From: Escherichia coli | GTDB lineage: Bacteria > Pseudomonadota > Gammaproteobacteria > Enterobacterales > Enterobacteriaceae | DNA length: 64,000 bases | Direction: 5' to 3' | Assembly (NCBI RefSeq): GCF_011881725.1 | Contig: NZ_JAATUR010000023.1 | Location: forward strand, 1-64,000 | Shown here: piece after piece, positions 54,813-64,000 of the stretch | Numbering within the stretch: the stretch's first letter is position 1 | Layout: each line of letters begins with the position of its first letter | The notes under the pieces: generated by a model | Told to the model about the DNA's origin: nothing | Databases searched by the model: none | Seen by the model: only the letters and a program-made list of their open reading frames with translations | Program-made: the position numbers and the translations under genes

Positions 54813-55258
54813 ATCAGTCGCTCACCCTTGCCTTTTTGATAGCCGCCGGAATTGGCCTGGTGGTGCAAAACACGCTGATGGTACGCATCACCCAGACTTC
54901 CTCAACCATACTCATCGCCATGTTGCTTAACTCACTGGTGGGGATTGTGCTGTTCGTGTCTATTTTGTGGTTTAAGCAAGGGATGGTCGGGTTTGGCGAA
55001 CTGGTTTCCAGCGTGCGTTGGTGGACACTGATCCCCGGCTTGCTGGGATCATTCTTTGTTTTCGCCAGTATCAGCGGATATCAAAACGTTGGCGCGGCAA
55101 CCACCATCGCGGTACTGGTCGCCAGCCAGTTGATTGGGGGGCTGGTGCTGGATATTTTGCGTAGTCATGGTGTGCCGCTGCGAGCGTTGATTGGCCCAAT
55201 TTGCGGAGCGGTTTTATTGGTAGTAGGCGCCTGGCTGGTCGCCAGACGCTCGTTTTAA
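54809..55258 (+). CDS. ydcZ: DMT-type membrane protein YdcZ (DUF606)
   Basis: Inner-membrane protein of 149 aa, as in K-12, with five hydrophobic helices; it belongs to the DUF606/TMEM14-like branch of the drug/metabolite transporter superfamily, which often works as paired small subunits. Substrate unknown. It overlaps mnaT and ends flush against the convergent ydcY. Confidence 0.9.
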   Translation: MNQSLTLAFLIAAGIGLVVQNTLMVRITQTSSTILIAMLLNSLVGIVLFVSILWFKQGMVGFGELVSSVRWWTLIPGLLGSFFVFASISGYQNVGAATTIAVLVASQLIGGLVLDILRSHGVPLRALIGPICGAVLLVVGAWLVARRSF

Positions 55259-55492
55259 TCACAGGATAGTGCCGCCCTTGGTTAACTGTTCGCGGCGAGC
55301 TTCCATATCTTCTTTATGCTTACGTCCGTGATGAGCAATTGCTGTACGCAAACGCTGTTGCTGGGTGTAACGCTCTTCCCGACTTAACTCTGCGTCATCG
55401 CTCAGAGCGATTAATAATTCGTTCATATGGGCAATGACGCTCTCATCAATCGCGGCATCCACGCGCGCGATGACCTCATCCAGATGCGACAT
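55259..55492 (-). CDS. ydcY: Small protein YdcY (DUF2526)
   Basis: Cytoplasmic, charged, helical protein of 77 aa, as in K-12. The sequence is rich in Glu, Arg and Ala heptads (RVDAAIDESVIAHMNELLIAL; REERYTQQQRLRTAIAHHGR), suggesting helical bundles. Function unknown. It ends abutting ydcZ. A CTTTCTCC complement (GGAGAAAG on the minus strand) lies just upstream of the start. Confidence 0.9.
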   Translation of the reverse strand: MSHLDEVIARVDAAIDESVIAHMNELLIALSDDAELSREERYTQQQRLRTAIAHHGRKHKEDMEARREQLTKGGTIL

Positions 55493-55577
55493 ACTTTCTC
55501 CTTAGCCACTTGTGAAAATTATTGATTCTCACAAATGATATAAGTCTGCGTTATGCCGTCAAGCCAGCATGTAAGAT

Positions 55578-55751
55578 TTAAAACAACGAAAACAACAGCG
55601 CCACGGGAAAACTCATCGGCCACGTTGCCCCGACCAGAAAGGCGCTAATGAAACGGATGCGCTTCTTATCATGGGACAGAAACCAGGTGATAAGAAATGA
55701 GATTGCTGCCATAACCGCATAGAAAACAAGCATGTGTTGATAGAGAGACAT
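55578..55751 (-). CDS. ortT: Orphan membrane toxin OrtT
   Basis: Single small inner-membrane protein (57 aa from ATG 55751) of the DUF2770/GhoT-like group. K-12 OrtT (YdcX) damages the membrane when induced during amino-acid starvation and trimethoprim/sulfamethoxazole stress, with no known antitoxin. Two hydrophobic segments (HMLVFYAVMAAISFLITWF, and ISAFLVGATWPMSFPVALLF) flank a basic HDKKRIR turn. The open frame extends 25 codons upstream, but the MSLYQ start matches K-12 and the extension is polar. Confidence 0.9.
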   Translation of the reverse strand: MSLYQHMLVFYAVMAAISFLITWFLSHDKKRIRFISAFLVGATWPMSFPVALLFSLF

Positions 55752-55946
55752 GTACGGGCGTCCAGCCAAATGAATAAAACGCGCGCAAATATGCGTCATT
55801 TTTTGACGTGCATCAAGTTTTTTCACCAGATTGAGATATTTTCCATAACCTCTGGTCTGCCCTTGTCCATCTTCAGAATGAGTAGTATTGCGGATTTATT
55901 TAACCCGTACTATACACATAGGGGCAATGACAAAAGGTGGCAAAAA

Positions 55947-56042
55947 ATGAATGTTTCCAGTAGAACTGTAGTGCTTATAAATCTCTTTGCTGCTGTTGGC
56001 TTGTTTACTCTTATCTCTATGAGATTTGGTTGGTTTATTTGA
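55947..56042 (+). CDS. yncL: Small membrane protein YncL
   Basis: 31-aa single-pass membrane protein, MNVSSRTVVLIN followed by a hydrophobic run and the RFGWFI end. It is nearly identical to K-12 YncL, which is expressed in stationary phase and at the inner membrane. It has a purine-rich AAAGGTGG upstream of the ATG. It is convergent with patD, and a long hairpin lies between them. Confidence 0.88.
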   Translation: MNVSSRTVVLINLFAAVGLFTLISMRFGWFI

Positions 56043-56064
56043 TGTAGTGATTTTGCACGCAGCA

Positions 56065-56101
56065 CGCACTGTCAGAGAACTACCCACTCTCTGACAGTGC
56101 G
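56065..56101. terminator. Bidirectional terminator between yncL and patD
   Basis: A perfect 14-bp inverted repeat (CGCACTGTCAGAGA and TCTCTGACAGTGCG) with a 9-nt loop lies between the convergent yncL and patD. It lacks a strong U tract on either side. Confidence 0.7.
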
Positions 56102-56140
56102 TTAGATCCGTTCACACTCTCCCTTGCTACAGCATTATCC

Positions 56141-57565
56141 TTAATGTTTAACCATTACGTGGCGGACAACGGTGTAATCTTCCAGCCCATAAAGTGACAT
56201 ATCCTTGCCGTAACCTGAAAGCTTTTGGCCACCGTGCGGCATTTCACTTACCAGCATGAAATGGGTATTGACCCACGTACAACCATATTGCAGCCGTGCG
56301 CTGACGCGATGCGCCCGCCCCACATCTTTCGTCCACACTGAAGAGGCTAAACCATACTGGCTGTCATTTGCCCAGTTCACTACCTGTTCTTCATTATCGA
56401 AGACAGTCACGCTCACCACCGGACCAAATACCTCTTTTTGCACGATAGCATCTTCTTGCAACGCGCCTCCCAGCAGCGTCGGCGCATAGTAATAACCGTT
56501 ACCTTGTCGTTTCTCGCCGCCGGTAATCACTTTGATGTGCCCTGTTGCTTTCGCCTCTTCCACTGCTTTGCTTACGCGGTCGAGATGTGCCTGTGAACTC
56601 AACGGACCAAGCTCTGTAGACTCGTCATCCGGCGCACCCGATTTTAACGTTGCTACTGCAGCACCGAGTTTTTCCACCAGCGTATCGTAAATGCCTTTTT
56701 GCGCGTAGATCCGACAAGCCGCAGTACAATCCTGTCCGGCATTGTAATAGCCAAAAGTGCGTACACCTTCGACCACCGCTTCAATATCAGCATCATCAAA
56801 AACAATCACTGGCGCTTTCCCGCCTAACTCCATGTGGGTGCGTTTAATAGACGGCGCGGTATGGCTGATGATGTGCTCACCGGTGGCGATAGAACCCGTC
56901 AGGGACACCATGCGCACTTTGGGATGTCCGGTCAGCGGATCACCCACTGTTTGGCCTCTACCAAACAGTACGTTAATTACGCCAGCCGGGAAGATATCTT
57001 TCGCCAGCTCTGCCAGTTTTAGCGCGGTCAGCGGTGTGATTTCTGATGGCTTCAATACCACGCAGTTCCCTGCTGCCAGCGCCGGCGCTAATTTCCACGC
57101 CGCCATCATCAATGGGTAGTTCCACGGCGCGATAGAGGCGACGACACCCAACGGATCGCGGCGGATCATCGAAGTATGTCCTTCAAGATATTCACCTGCA
57201 GCCAGGCCATTCAGGCAGCGAGCAGCTCCTGCGAAAAAGCGAAAGACATCGACAATCGCGGGAATTTCATCATTGAACGCACTATGCAAAGGTTTGCCAC
57301 AGTTACGGGACTCCAGTTCGGCAAAAACCTGACCGTTTTCTTCTATTGCATCAGCCAGTTTCAGCAGGCACTCCGCACGCGCTTTCGGCGTGGTTTGCCC
57401 CCATTCGGCAAATGCTGCATCTGCCGCGCGAACAGCAGCATCAACCTGCTCTGCGGATGCCTCGGCAATCTCCAGTAAAACTTCACCCGTTGCCGGATTA
57501 TATACCGGCTGTTTTTCTCCTTCGCCGCTAACCAGTTCTCCGTTAATCAGTAACTTATGTTGCAT
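56141..57565 (-). CDS. patD: Gamma-aminobutyraldehyde dehydrogenase PatD
   Basis: NAD-dependent aldehyde dehydrogenase, 474 aa as in K-12 (YdcW/Prr). It oxidises 4-aminobutyraldehyde (from putrescine transamination by PatA) to GABA. The catalytic Glu is in MELGGKAP near residue 246 and the catalytic Cys in [10 protein letters not shown] near 280. The nucleotide loop [10 protein letters not shown] is near 222-231. It is the last gene of the ydcSTUV-patD operon (21-bp gap from ydcV), coupling polyamine uptake to degradation. Confidence 0.96.
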   Translation of the reverse strand: MQHKLLINGELVSGEGEKQPVYNPATGEVLLEIAEASAEQVDAAVRAADAAFAEWGQTTPKARAECLLKLADAIEENGQVFAELESRNCGKPLHSAFNDEIPAIVDVFRFFAGAARCLNGLAAGEYLEGHTSMIRRDPLGVVASIAPWNYPLMMAAWKLAPALAAGNCVVLKPSEITPLTALKLAELAKDIFPAGVINVLFGRGQTVGDPLTGHPKVRMVSLTGSIATGEHIISHTAPSIKRTHMELGGKAPVIVFDDADIEAVVEGVRTFGYYNAGQDCTAACRIYAQKGIYDTLVEKLGAAVATLKSGAPDDESTELGPLSSQAHLDRVSKAVEEAKATGHIKVITGGEKRQGNGYYYAPTLLGGALQEDAIVQKEVFGPVVSVTVFDNEEQVVNWANDSQYGLASSVWTKDVGRAHRVSARLQYGCTWVNTHFMLVSEMPHGGQKLSGYGKDMSLYGLEDYTVVRHVMVKH

Positions 57566-57586
57566 AGCATATTCCTGTATCAGTGG

Positions 57587-58381
57587 TTATTGACCATTGT
57601 CGCCTTCGCGGGTTAGCCACCAGGCTCCCAGGATCGGCAAGGTTGTTACCAACATAACCAGCAGCGCCACGACGTTCGTTACCGGTACATCACGCGGTCG
57701 CCCAAGTTGGTTGAGCAGCCACAGTGGTAACGTCCTTTCATGACCTGCCGTAAAGGTCGTCACGATGATTTCATCGAACGACAAGGCAAACGCCAACATT
57801 CCTCCTGCCAGTAGTGCCGAACTTAAATTGGGTAGCACCACATAACGAAAGGTTTGCCAGCCATTGGCCCCAAGATCCATTGACGCCTCAACCAGACTCC
57901 ACGAGGTGCGACGAAAACGGGCGATGACATTGTTAAACACTATCACCACACAAAAAGTCGCATGACCGACCACGATGGTGAAAAAACCAGGCTCCAGATT
58001 GACGGTTTTAAACGCGGTTAATAACGCCAGTCCCGTGACTATGCCCGGCAATGCAATAGGTAGTAGCAGTAACAGCGAAATGGCGTTTTTGCCGAAAAAG
58101 TCTCGTCGCCACAGAGCGGCAGCTGCCAGCGTCCCTAACACCAGCGCGATTAATGTCGCCAGCGCAGCCACTTTAAGTGACAGTGTCACGGCATCAAGGA
58201 TATCACTACGCTGTGCTGCGACGCTAAACCAGCGCAGCGTCAGGCCTTGCGGTGGAAAACTAAACGCCGCGTCTTCAGTATTAAAAGCATAGGCGGCGAT
58301 AATCAGGATGGGAAAATGAAGAAAAATCACGCCGCCCCAGGCCGCCATTTTGAGGAAAAACGGTGCGCGTTCAGAGTGCAT
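57587..58381 (-). CDS. ydcV: Polyamine-type ABC transporter permease YdcV
   Basis: Inner-membrane permease of the PotC type, 264 aa as in K-12, with six membrane segments and the EAA coupling loop ([21 protein letters not shown]) near residues 163-183. It overlaps ydcU by 11 bp. With YdcU, YdcT and YdcS it forms a spermidine/putrescine-like importer. Confidence 0.94.
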   Translation of the reverse strand: MHSERAPFFLKMAAWGGVIFLHFPILIIAAYAFNTEDAAFSFPPQGLTLRWFSVAAQRSDILDAVTLSLKVAALATLIALVLGTLAAAALWRRDFFGKNAISLLLLLPIALPGIVTGLALLTAFKTVNLEPGFFTIVVGHATFCVVIVFNNVIARFRRTSWSLVEASMDLGANGWQTFRYVVLPNLSSALLAGGMLAFALSFDEIIVTTFTAGHERTLPLWLLNQLGRPRDVPVTNVVALLVMLVTTLPILGAWWLTREGDNGQ

Positions 58382-59312
58382 CGAACGCTCCCAGGCGTTT
58401 CACGAACGCCAGGTACAGTGCGATAAGAACAATCGGCACCAGGGTGAACGCCGCAGCCATCGGCATATTGCCAATCGCCCCCTGCTGTGAGTAGACCATG
58501 TTGCCGATAAAATACCCCGGCGGGCCAACCAGTTGCGGGACGATAAAATCGCCCAGGGTGAGCGAGAAGGTAAAGATAGAGCCAGCAGCGATGCCTGGGA
58601 TCGCCAGCGGCAACACTATATAGCGGAAGGTTTGCCGAGGACGCGCACCAAGATCTGCCGACGCCTGCAACAATGACGGCGGCAAACGTTCCAGCGCCGC
58701 CTGCACGGGCAGGATCATGAACGGCAGCCAGATATAGAGAAACACCAGAAAGCGCCCCAATCCAGAAGTTGACAGCGTATTGCCGCCCACCGCCGGTAGC
58801 GTGAGGAACGCTGTCAGCAGTGGCTCCAGCCCCAGATGTTGTAAAAACCATTGCGCCACGCCATCTTTTGCCAGCAATAAAGTCCAGGCATAGGCTTTGA
58901 CAATGTAGCTTGCCCACATCGGCAACATCACCGCAATGTAAAAGAATGCTTTCATTTTGCCGCTGGTATAGCGCGCCATATACCATGCCATTGGAAAAGC
59001 CAGAATAGCGCTGGCGATAGTGACTGCCACAGCCATCGTCAGCGTGCGCAGGATAATGTCGTAATTTGCCGGGTTAAACAGTGCGCGGATGTTAGCCAGC
59101 GTCAGTTCCGGCGTTACCGACATGGTGAAATCGTCAAAGGTATAAAAACCCTGCCATAACAGCGTCAGCAGCGAGCCGAAATAGACAATGCCAAACCACA
59201 TCAGCGGACCAAGCAGCAGTAAAAACAGCCCCAGTCCTGGTTTACGCCAAAAAAAGCCGGATATCTTTCCAACTCCCGGACGTGAGGATGGCTGCAATAC
59301 GTTCATCGCCAT
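58371..59312 (-). CDS. ydcU: Polyamine-type ABC transporter permease YdcU
   Basis: Inner-membrane permease of the PotB type, 313 aa as in K-12, with six membrane segments. The EAA loop ([21 protein letters not shown]) is near residues 212-232. It abuts ydcT (stop/start adjacent) and overlaps ydcV. Confidence 0.94.
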   Translation of the reverse strand: MAMNVLQPSSRPGVGKISGFFWRKPGLGLFLLLLGPLMWFGIVYFGSLLTLLWQGFYTFDDFTMSVTPELTLANIRALFNPANYDIILRTLTMAVAVTIASAILAFPMAWYMARYTSGKMKAFFYIAVMLPMWASYIVKAYAWTLLLAKDGVAQWFLQHLGLEPLLTAFLTLPAVGGNTLSTSGLGRFLVFLYIWLPFMILPVQAALERLPPSLLQASADLGARPRQTFRYIVLPLAIPGIAAGSIFTFSLTLGDFIVPQLVGPPGYFIGNMVYSQQGAIGNMPMAAAFTLVPIVLIALYLAFVKRLGAFDAL

Positions 59313-60326
59313 TCACCTCTCCTCAACCAGCGGCACCATCACGTCGCGCGACCAGGAAATCATCACCTGTTGACCAGACGTGAGCGTGTAGGGTAATTCT
59401 TCGCCCGTTACATTTGCCTGGCTAACCAGCAGCTTTTCTCCACCGCTAAGCTTCAGTTCAAAACGTGTGGCTGCTCCCTGATATTGCACCGCCTGAATCG
59501 TGCCATAGGCCTGTACTTCACCCGGTGTATTCAGGCGGATATGTTCCGGCCGCAGGGCAAAACTGCCTGTCATGCCGCAAAGGTTCTCGGCCATCAGCGG
59601 ATCAAAAACGTTGGATGTTCCGACGAATCCTGCCACAAACGGCGTGCGTGGGCGCATATAGAGATCGCGCGGGGAATCGACCTGTTCAATGCGTCCATTA
59701 TTGAAAACGGCCACACGATCGGACATCGATAACGCTTCGCCCTGATCATGGGTAACGAAGATAAAAGTGATGCCGAGAGACTGTTGCAGTTTTTTCAACT
59801 CCAGCTGCATCTGTTCTCGCAATTTGAGATCCAGCGCGCCGAGCGGTTCATCCAGTAGTAACACGCGCGGTTCATTCACTAACGCTCTGGCTATAGCAAC
59901 CCGCTGACGCTGACCACCAGAAAGTTGTGACGGTTTACGTTGCTGCACAAACCCCAGCGCTACTTTCTCCAGCGCCTCTTGCGCCATTGCGTGACGCTGC
60001 TTTTTATCCACGCCTTTGACCATCAGCCCATAGGCCACATTATCGAGAATCGACATATGTGGAAATAGCGCATAGTCCTGGAAGACGGTATTCACGTCCC
60101 GCTCCCACGGCGGCAGATTGCTGGCCGGTTTACCAAAGATAGAGATAGCCCCACCGGAAAGCTGTTCGAATCCGGCAATCAGACGCAGGCAGGTCGTTTT
60201 GCCGGAGCCAGATGGCCCCAGCATTGAAAAGAACTCGCCATCTTTTATCGCAATACTGACGCCATCTACTGCGCGCACGTCACCGTACAGTCGCGAGACG
60301 TTGTCAAACTCCACTGCGTACGTCAT
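59313..60326 (-). CDS. ydcT: Polyamine-type ABC transporter ATPase YdcT
   Basis: Cytoplasmic ABC ATPase of the PotA class, 337 aa as in K-12. Walker A GPSGSGKT is near residue 38, the signature LSGGQRQR near 134, Walker B VLLLDEP near 155, and the switch His in FVTHDQ near 188. A C-terminal TOBE regulatory domain spans ~235-337. It energises YdcUV. Confidence 0.95.
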   Translation of the reverse strand: MTYAVEFDNVSRLYGDVRAVDGVSIAIKDGEFFSMLGPSGSGKTTCLRLIAGFEQLSGGAISIFGKPASNLPPWERDVNTVFQDYALFPHMSILDNVAYGLMVKGVDKKQRHAMAQEALEKVALGFVQQRKPSQLSGGQRQRVAIARALVNEPRVLLLDEPLGALDLKLREQMQLELKKLQQSLGITFIFVTHDQGEALSMSDRVAVFNNGRIEQVDSPRDLYMRPRTPFVAGFVGTSNVFDPLMAENLCGMTGSFALRPEHIRLNTPGEVQAYGTIQAVQYQGAATRFELKLSGGEKLLVSQANVTGEELPYTLTSGQQVMISWSRDVMVPLVEER

Positions 60327-60343
60327 AAAACACCCCAGCGAAG

Positions 60344-61489
60344 TTAGCGACCGCCCATAATGGCAATGTAATCCTGCGTCCAGCGACTGTAGGAAACAAA
60401 CTTGCCCCCTTCTGCTATAGGCGTTTTCCAGAAGGCGATTTTGTCAAAATAGTTAAAGCCGTTGGTTTCACAGCCTTTTTCGCCTAATAACGGACTGGCT
60501 TTACACCCTTCAGGCACTACCGGCAACGAGCCAAACCAGGCGGCTACATCACCCTGCACCTTCGGCGTTAATGACCAGTTCATCCATTTGTAGGCACAAA
60601 CCGGATGTTTCGCTTCGCTATGTAGCATGGTGGTGTCAGCCCAGCCGGTAACACCCTCTTTCGGGAAGACAGTAGCGATCGGTTGGCCTTCGCCTTTCAA
60701 TGCGTTGCCCTGATATGGCCAGGCGCTGGAGGCCACTACCCCCTCGTTTTTGAAATCGCTCATTTGTACCGTGGTGTCATGCCAGTAGCGATGGATCAAA
60801 CTATGTTGGTCACGCAGCACTTTCAGCACCGCCTGATACTGTTCTTCGGTGAGTTGGTATGGATCGCTGATGCCCAACTGCGGCTGAGTCGCTTTGACGA
60901 ACAGCGCAGCGTCCGCAATGTAGATAGGGCCGTCATAAGCCTGAACGCGGCCTTTGTTGCTCTTGCCGTCCGGCAGATTCTGCTCTACAAAAACCACTTG
61001 CCAGCTATCTGGTGGTGTCGGGAAGGTTTTAGTGTTGTACATCAACAGGTTTGGACCCCATTGGTAAGGTGTGCCGTAAACTTTACCGTCAACGTTAAAC
61101 CAGTCGCCTTTAACCACACGCGGATCGAGCGTTTTCCAGTTGGGAATCAATGCGGTATTAATCGGCTGCACGCGTTTACCCATAATCAAACGTAGCGAGG
61201 CATCCCCGGAGGCCGTGACCAGATCGTAACCCCCTTTGGTCATCAGGCTGACCATTTCATCGGAAGTCGCCGCGGTTTTCACATTCACCACGCAACCTGT
61301 CTCTTTTTCGAATTGCGTTACCCAGTCGTATTGTTTATCAGTTTGTCCGCGTTCGATGTATCCCGGCCAGGCGATAATATCCAGTCGCCCTTCCGGTTTA
61401 TCTAAATTGGTAGGTGGTTCGGCGGCGTGAGCGGTCATTATTGTCATGGTGAGCGCACACAGGCTGCTACGGGCAAATGTCTTGCTCAT
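60344..61489 (-). CDS. ydcS: Polyamine-type ABC binding protein YdcS
   Basis: Periplasmic solute-binding protein of the PotD/SBP1 class, 381 aa as in K-12, with a Sec signal peptide (cleavage near AHA-AEP at ~22). It is the first gene of ydcSTUV-patD. Besides transport, K-12 YdcS has been reported to have poly-3-hydroxybutyrate synthase activity and to be RpoS-dependent. The 241-bp gap upstream to ydcR should hold the promoter. Confidence 0.94.
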   Translation of the reverse strand: MSKTFARSSLCALTMTIMTAHAAEPPTNLDKPEGRLDIIAWPGYIERGQTDKQYDWVTQFEKETGCVVNVKTAATSDEMVSLMTKGGYDLVTASGDASLRLIMGKRVQPINTALIPNWKTLDPRVVKGDWFNVDGKVYGTPYQWGPNLLMYNTKTFPTPPDSWQVVFVEQNLPDGKSNKGRVQAYDGPIYIADAALFVKATQPQLGISDPYQLTEEQYQAVLKVLRDQHSLIHRYWHDTTVQMSDFKNEGVVASSAWPYQGNALKGEGQPIATVFPKEGVTGWADTTMLHSEAKHPVCAYKWMNWSLTPKVQGDVAAWFGSLPVVPEGCKASPLLGEKGCETNGFNYFDKIAFWKTPIAEGGKFVSYSRWTQDYIAIMGGR

Positions 61490-61730
61490 AAGGTCTTACT
61501 CCTGTCGTAATTAATTGTTCAGCCGCCGTGCCGTAAAAATATCTCCTTGTTTAACCATAGACGGCGGCTTGCAGGCGCACCCTCGTCCCCGAAGAAATTT
61601 AATCAGGATGTGAGCTAACGCGCATTATGCCGTTTGTGAAGCTATCTTCTGGAGTATAGACAAGGGGTTAGGAAATATAGCTTCTATTCGAAATTCATAT
61701 TACCCAACCTGATAGAAATTAAATGGGGAT

Positions 61731-63140
61731 CTATTTCAGGTATTCTTTAATAAGGTGGCCTAATTGTTTAACCGCCTGTTCTTCGCGCTCACCCCACTGC
61801 CATGCAGTATTAAAACGGAAAAAACGTGACCAACTTTCGCCAGTAGAAAACATTTTACCCGGCGCAATGCTGATATGATGCGCCAATGCCTGAACACTTA
61901 ATTCGCCCGCATCTAACGGTTCGGGAAGCTCCAGCCAGAGAAAATAACCGCTGTCATTATGATGAATTTTAACTTCAGCAGGCAGATAACGCAGCAGAGC
62001 CTGCCAGGCGCGTTGTTTACGTTCCGCAAGCTGGCGACGCAGGCGACGAAGATGGGCGTCGTAACGGCGTGTGGAAAGGAAATCCACCAGCGCAAGCTGC
62101 ATCGGTGAGCTGGTGGAAAGCGTGCTCATCAACTGCAATCGCTGGATCTTACGCGCATGTTTTCCTGCAGCGACCCAACCAATACGAAAACCTGGCACCA
62201 GACATTTCGAAAACGAAGAGCAATGCAAAACGCCATCGTGACGATCCCACGCTTTCGCGGGCAGCGGTTTATCCCGACCAAAGTAAAGCTCACTGTAAAC
62301 GTCGTCTTCAATTAACATCACGTTGTATTGATTGAGCAACTCTACCAGTCGCGCTTTTTTCTGTGGCGCTAAGGTAAAACCGAGCGGATTCTGGCTATTG
62401 GTCATTAACCAGCAGGCTTTCACCGGATACTCCTGTAACGCCAGTTCCAGCGCCTGAAGATCTATCCCTTCTTTAACATCCGTCGCCACCGATAACGCCT
62501 TCAACCGTAACCGCTCCAGCGCCTGTAACGCGCCGTAGAAACAAGGATTCTCTACTATCACCCAATCTCCCGGTTCGGTTACCGCCTGCAAACTGAGGTT
62601 TAATGCCTCTAACGCTCCGGCGGTGATAACGATTTCATCGGGTGAAATGGTGATGCCCTGCAAGGCATAGCGACGAGCAATAGCCTGACGCAGTTCTGCA
62701 TTCCCTGGCGGCAAGTTTTCAATCACGCTCATAGCTGTCGCGGTTTTGCTTACCTGCGCCAGCGAGCGGTTCAATTGTTGCAGTGGAAAAAGCCGCGGAT
62801 CGGGAAATGCCGAGGCAAACGGCACTACCGATGGATCGCGGCTGGCCTGCAACATATCAAAAATATAGGTGTTGATATCGACCGTTTCATCACGCGTTAC
62901 CGGAATACCTGGTGCCTGCGGTGATTTCACCGAGCGTGGCGCAACGTAATAACCTGACTGCGGCCGCGCAATAATATACCCCTGACTTTCAAGCAACTGA
63001 TAAGCATGGCCGACAGTCATAAAGCTCATGCCAGAAAGCGCAACCTGTTCACGTAGAGAAGGCAGGCGATCGCCGGGTTGCCAGATGCCCGACGCAATTT
63101 GCTCACGTAAGAGTTCTGCGAGTTGCTGATATTTTTTCAT
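61731..63140 (-). CDS. ydcR: MocR-type regulator/aminotransferase YdcR
   Basis: Fusion of an N-terminal GntR winged helix (residues ~1-70, with PGDRLPSLREQVALSGMSFMTV) to a PLP-dependent aminotransferase fold. The PLP lysine is in SSFSKCLVPGFRIGW near residue 309 and the substrate-anchoring Asn in NSQNPLGFTL near 247. It is 469 aa versus 468 in K-12, because the C-terminus ends KEYLK. MocR proteins sense PLP or amino-compound ligands. Its place upstream of ydcSTUV-patD, in the same direction, suggests control of that operon. Confidence 0.93.
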   Translation of the reverse strand: MKKYQQLAELLREQIASGIWQPGDRLPSLREQVALSGMSFMTVGHAYQLLESQGYIIARPQSGYYVAPRSVKSPQAPGIPVTRDETVDINTYIFDMLQASRDPSVVPFASAFPDPRLFPLQQLNRSLAQVSKTATAMSVIENLPPGNAELRQAIARRYALQGITISPDEIVITAGALEALNLSLQAVTEPGDWVIVENPCFYGALQALERLRLKALSVATDVKEGIDLQALELALQEYPVKACWLMTNSQNPLGFTLAPQKKARLVELLNQYNVMLIEDDVYSELYFGRDKPLPAKAWDRHDGVLHCSSFSKCLVPGFRIGWVAAGKHARKIQRLQLMSTLSTSSPMQLALVDFLSTRRYDAHLRRLRRQLAERKQRAWQALLRYLPAEVKIHHNDSGYFLWLELPEPLDAGELSVQALAHHISIAPGKMFSTGESWSRFFRFNTAWQWGEREEQAVKQLGHLIKEYLK

Positions 63141-63219
63141 TAATTGGATCGTTATTATGTGCAGGTGATCCGGCAGTCTATATCAGTTGTTAAAAATGAC
63201 AATGTTACGTTAACTGTAA

Positions 63220-63636
63220 TTAAACCATCACCAGCGATAACTCTTTGCCCAGGGCTTTAGCCGCAAGCTGGACGGCGTCGATTTTTGTCGCATGATGCAA
63301 ATCAAACAAGCGAGTGATCTCTTGCCTTGGTTTACCAATCCGCCTCGCCAGCTCTTGCTGGGTGATATCTGACTGTAAAAAAGCATTTAACAGCAATACT
63401 TTAGAGGCGACACTTAAAGGCACTTCAATATAGTGATCGTGGTTGTTTAATGGCGAAGGCAACGGGATTAGCTCGTTATCTTCAAAATAAAAATCAAATG
63501 CGGTGAGTAAGGCATCTTTTGCTGCTTCCATCGCTTCAGCAATAGTTTCTCCCTGCGTCAACGCTTCAGGGATATCTACAAAAGAGACCACATAACCGCC
63601 TTCCGGCGCAGGTGTAAGAGTGATGGGATAACGCAT
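63220..63636 (-). CDS. hicB: Antitoxin HicB
   Basis: Antitoxin and autorepressor of the HicAB type II module, 138 aa from ATG 63636 (an open frame extends 7 codons up). The N-terminal degenerate RNase H-like domain has PITLTPAPEGGYVVSFVDIPEALTQGET-type sequence (residues 3-30), followed by a C-terminal helix-turn-helix (ITQQELARRIGKPRQEITRLF near 93-113). It is intact here although its toxin partner hicA carries a nonsense codon. Known K-12 role: neutralises the HicA mRNA interferase and represses hicAB. Confidence 0.95.
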   Translation of the reverse strand: MRYPITLTPAPEGGYVVSFVDIPEALTQGETIAEAMEAAKDALLTAFDFYFEDNELIPLPSPLNNHDHYIEVPLSVASKVLLLNAFLQSDITQQELARRIGKPRQEITRLFDLHHATKIDAVQLAAKALGKELSLVMV

Positions 63637-63679
63637 AATTTTGACTGTCTCTCGCATGTCATTAACCTTCTTATGGCGA

Positions 63680-63856
63680 TTAATTTAAACCGAGTTGTTT
63701 CAGGATTGCTTTACGCAATGGTTCTTTTATCTCATCGCTGGGGTGACGCGGCATGACATTGCGTTGCCCTTGAAACCTGAGTTTCAAATGGTTGTGGCCA
63801 TTCGCCACATCCACACCCTGAGATTCGAGTCAACGTCTGAACTCGCTTTGTTTCAC
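63680..63856 (-). pseudogene. hicA: Toxin HicA, premature stop at codon 9
   Basis: On the minus strand, GTG at 63854-63856 (after GGGAGG) starts a 58-codon HicA frame. It reads MKQSEFRR, then TGA at 63830-63832, then LESQGVDVANGHNHLKL and PRHPSDEIKEPLRKAILKQLGLN to TAA. K-12 HicA has Trp at codon 9 (a TGG to TGA change). Everything downstream, including the catalytic His in the HNHLK motif, is otherwise preserved, so this is a recent single nonsense mutation in the mRNA interferase. Internal restarts (GTG at codons 15 and 17) would lose the first beta-alpha elements. Confidence 0.92.
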
Positions 63857-63877
63857 ATCGCCTCCCTGCCGCTGAGA

Positions 63878-63895
63878 GTAAACACAAATGCTTAC
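63878..63895 (-). promoter_or_regulatory. Candidate HicB operator
   Basis: GTAAACA-CAAA-TGCTTAC is an inverted repeat with 7-bp arms and a single mismatch, 22 bp upstream of the hicA GTG. HicB autorepresses hicAB at palindromes close to the promoter in E. coli. No gene is evident from here to the right edge of the window. Confidence 0.45.
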
Positions 63896-64000
63896 ATCCT
63901 TTTTTTATACGCTCGAAAATAGCACTAATTCGTCGCTACGGCGGAAAGCAGTGCCAAATCAGGAAGGCAGACTCCAGAAATTCTTTGCGCTAATTTGCAA

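Overview
The window is chromosomal DNA of an Escherichia coli-type enterobacterium. Gene order and protein lengths match the E. coli segment running from gadC to hicAB (about 32-34 min on the K-12 map, in reverse orientation), with REP/BIME repeats between genes. It is not K-12. Protein differences are scattered throughout, and three intervals differ from the K-12 layout as I remember it: an extra seven-gene block between ddpF and osmC, an alkylsulfatase-like pseudogene plus a diguanylate cyclase between pptA and yncG (where K-12 carries rhsE and its associated genes), and no yddJ/K/L between yddG and narU. No rRNA, tRNA, CRISPR array, integrase or insertion sequence was seen.

Layout, left to right. 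0.1-7.5 kb: gadC (acid resistance antiporter), digH/yddW (peptidoglycan glycosidase lipoprotein), and dosC-dosP (oxygen-sensing c-di-GMP synthase and phosphodiesterase pair). 7.6-13.7 kb: ddpXABCDF, a D-Ala-D-Ala dipeptidase with its ABC importer, behind a good sigma-54 promoter candidate. 13.7-20.5 kb: a LysR regulator divergent from six co-directional genes (CoA-transferase A and B, thiolase, a 3-hydroxyacyl-CoA dehydrogenase-like protein, a GntP-type permease and a D-3-hydroxybutyrate dehydrogenase-like SDR). Together these make a complete inferred route for taking up 3-hydroxybutyrate/acetoacetate and converting it to acetyl-CoA. 20.5-25.5 kb: osmC, bdm, sra, maeA, adhP and a HigBA-type toxin-antitoxin pair. 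25.5-40 kb: anaerobic respiration genes fdnGHI (formate dehydrogenase-N; FdnG has an in-frame selenocysteine UGA), yddG, narU and narZYWV (nitrate reductase Z). 40-46.3 kb: yddE, nhoA, yddH, pptA, then the broken sulfatase and the cyclase. 46.3-56 kb: yncG, ansP, yncE, pqqU/yncD, mcbR, curA, mnaT, ydcZ, ydcY, ortT and yncL. 56-63.9 kb: patD-ydcVUTS (polyamine import and gamma-aminobutyraldehyde oxidation), ydcR, and hicB with its partner hicA.

Four points deserve most attention. First, the accessory 3-hydroxybutyrate operon, with an unusual dehydrogenase whose substrate is not settled. Second, the HicA toxin reading frame has a TGA at codon 9 while the HicB antitoxin is intact. Third, a one-base deletion separates the secretion signal from the catalytic part of the alkylsulfatase-like protein. 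Fourth, a ~140-bp extended BIME is present in opposite orientations on either side of the fdn-yddG-narU block. All function calls rest on recognising families by eye; no database search was run.
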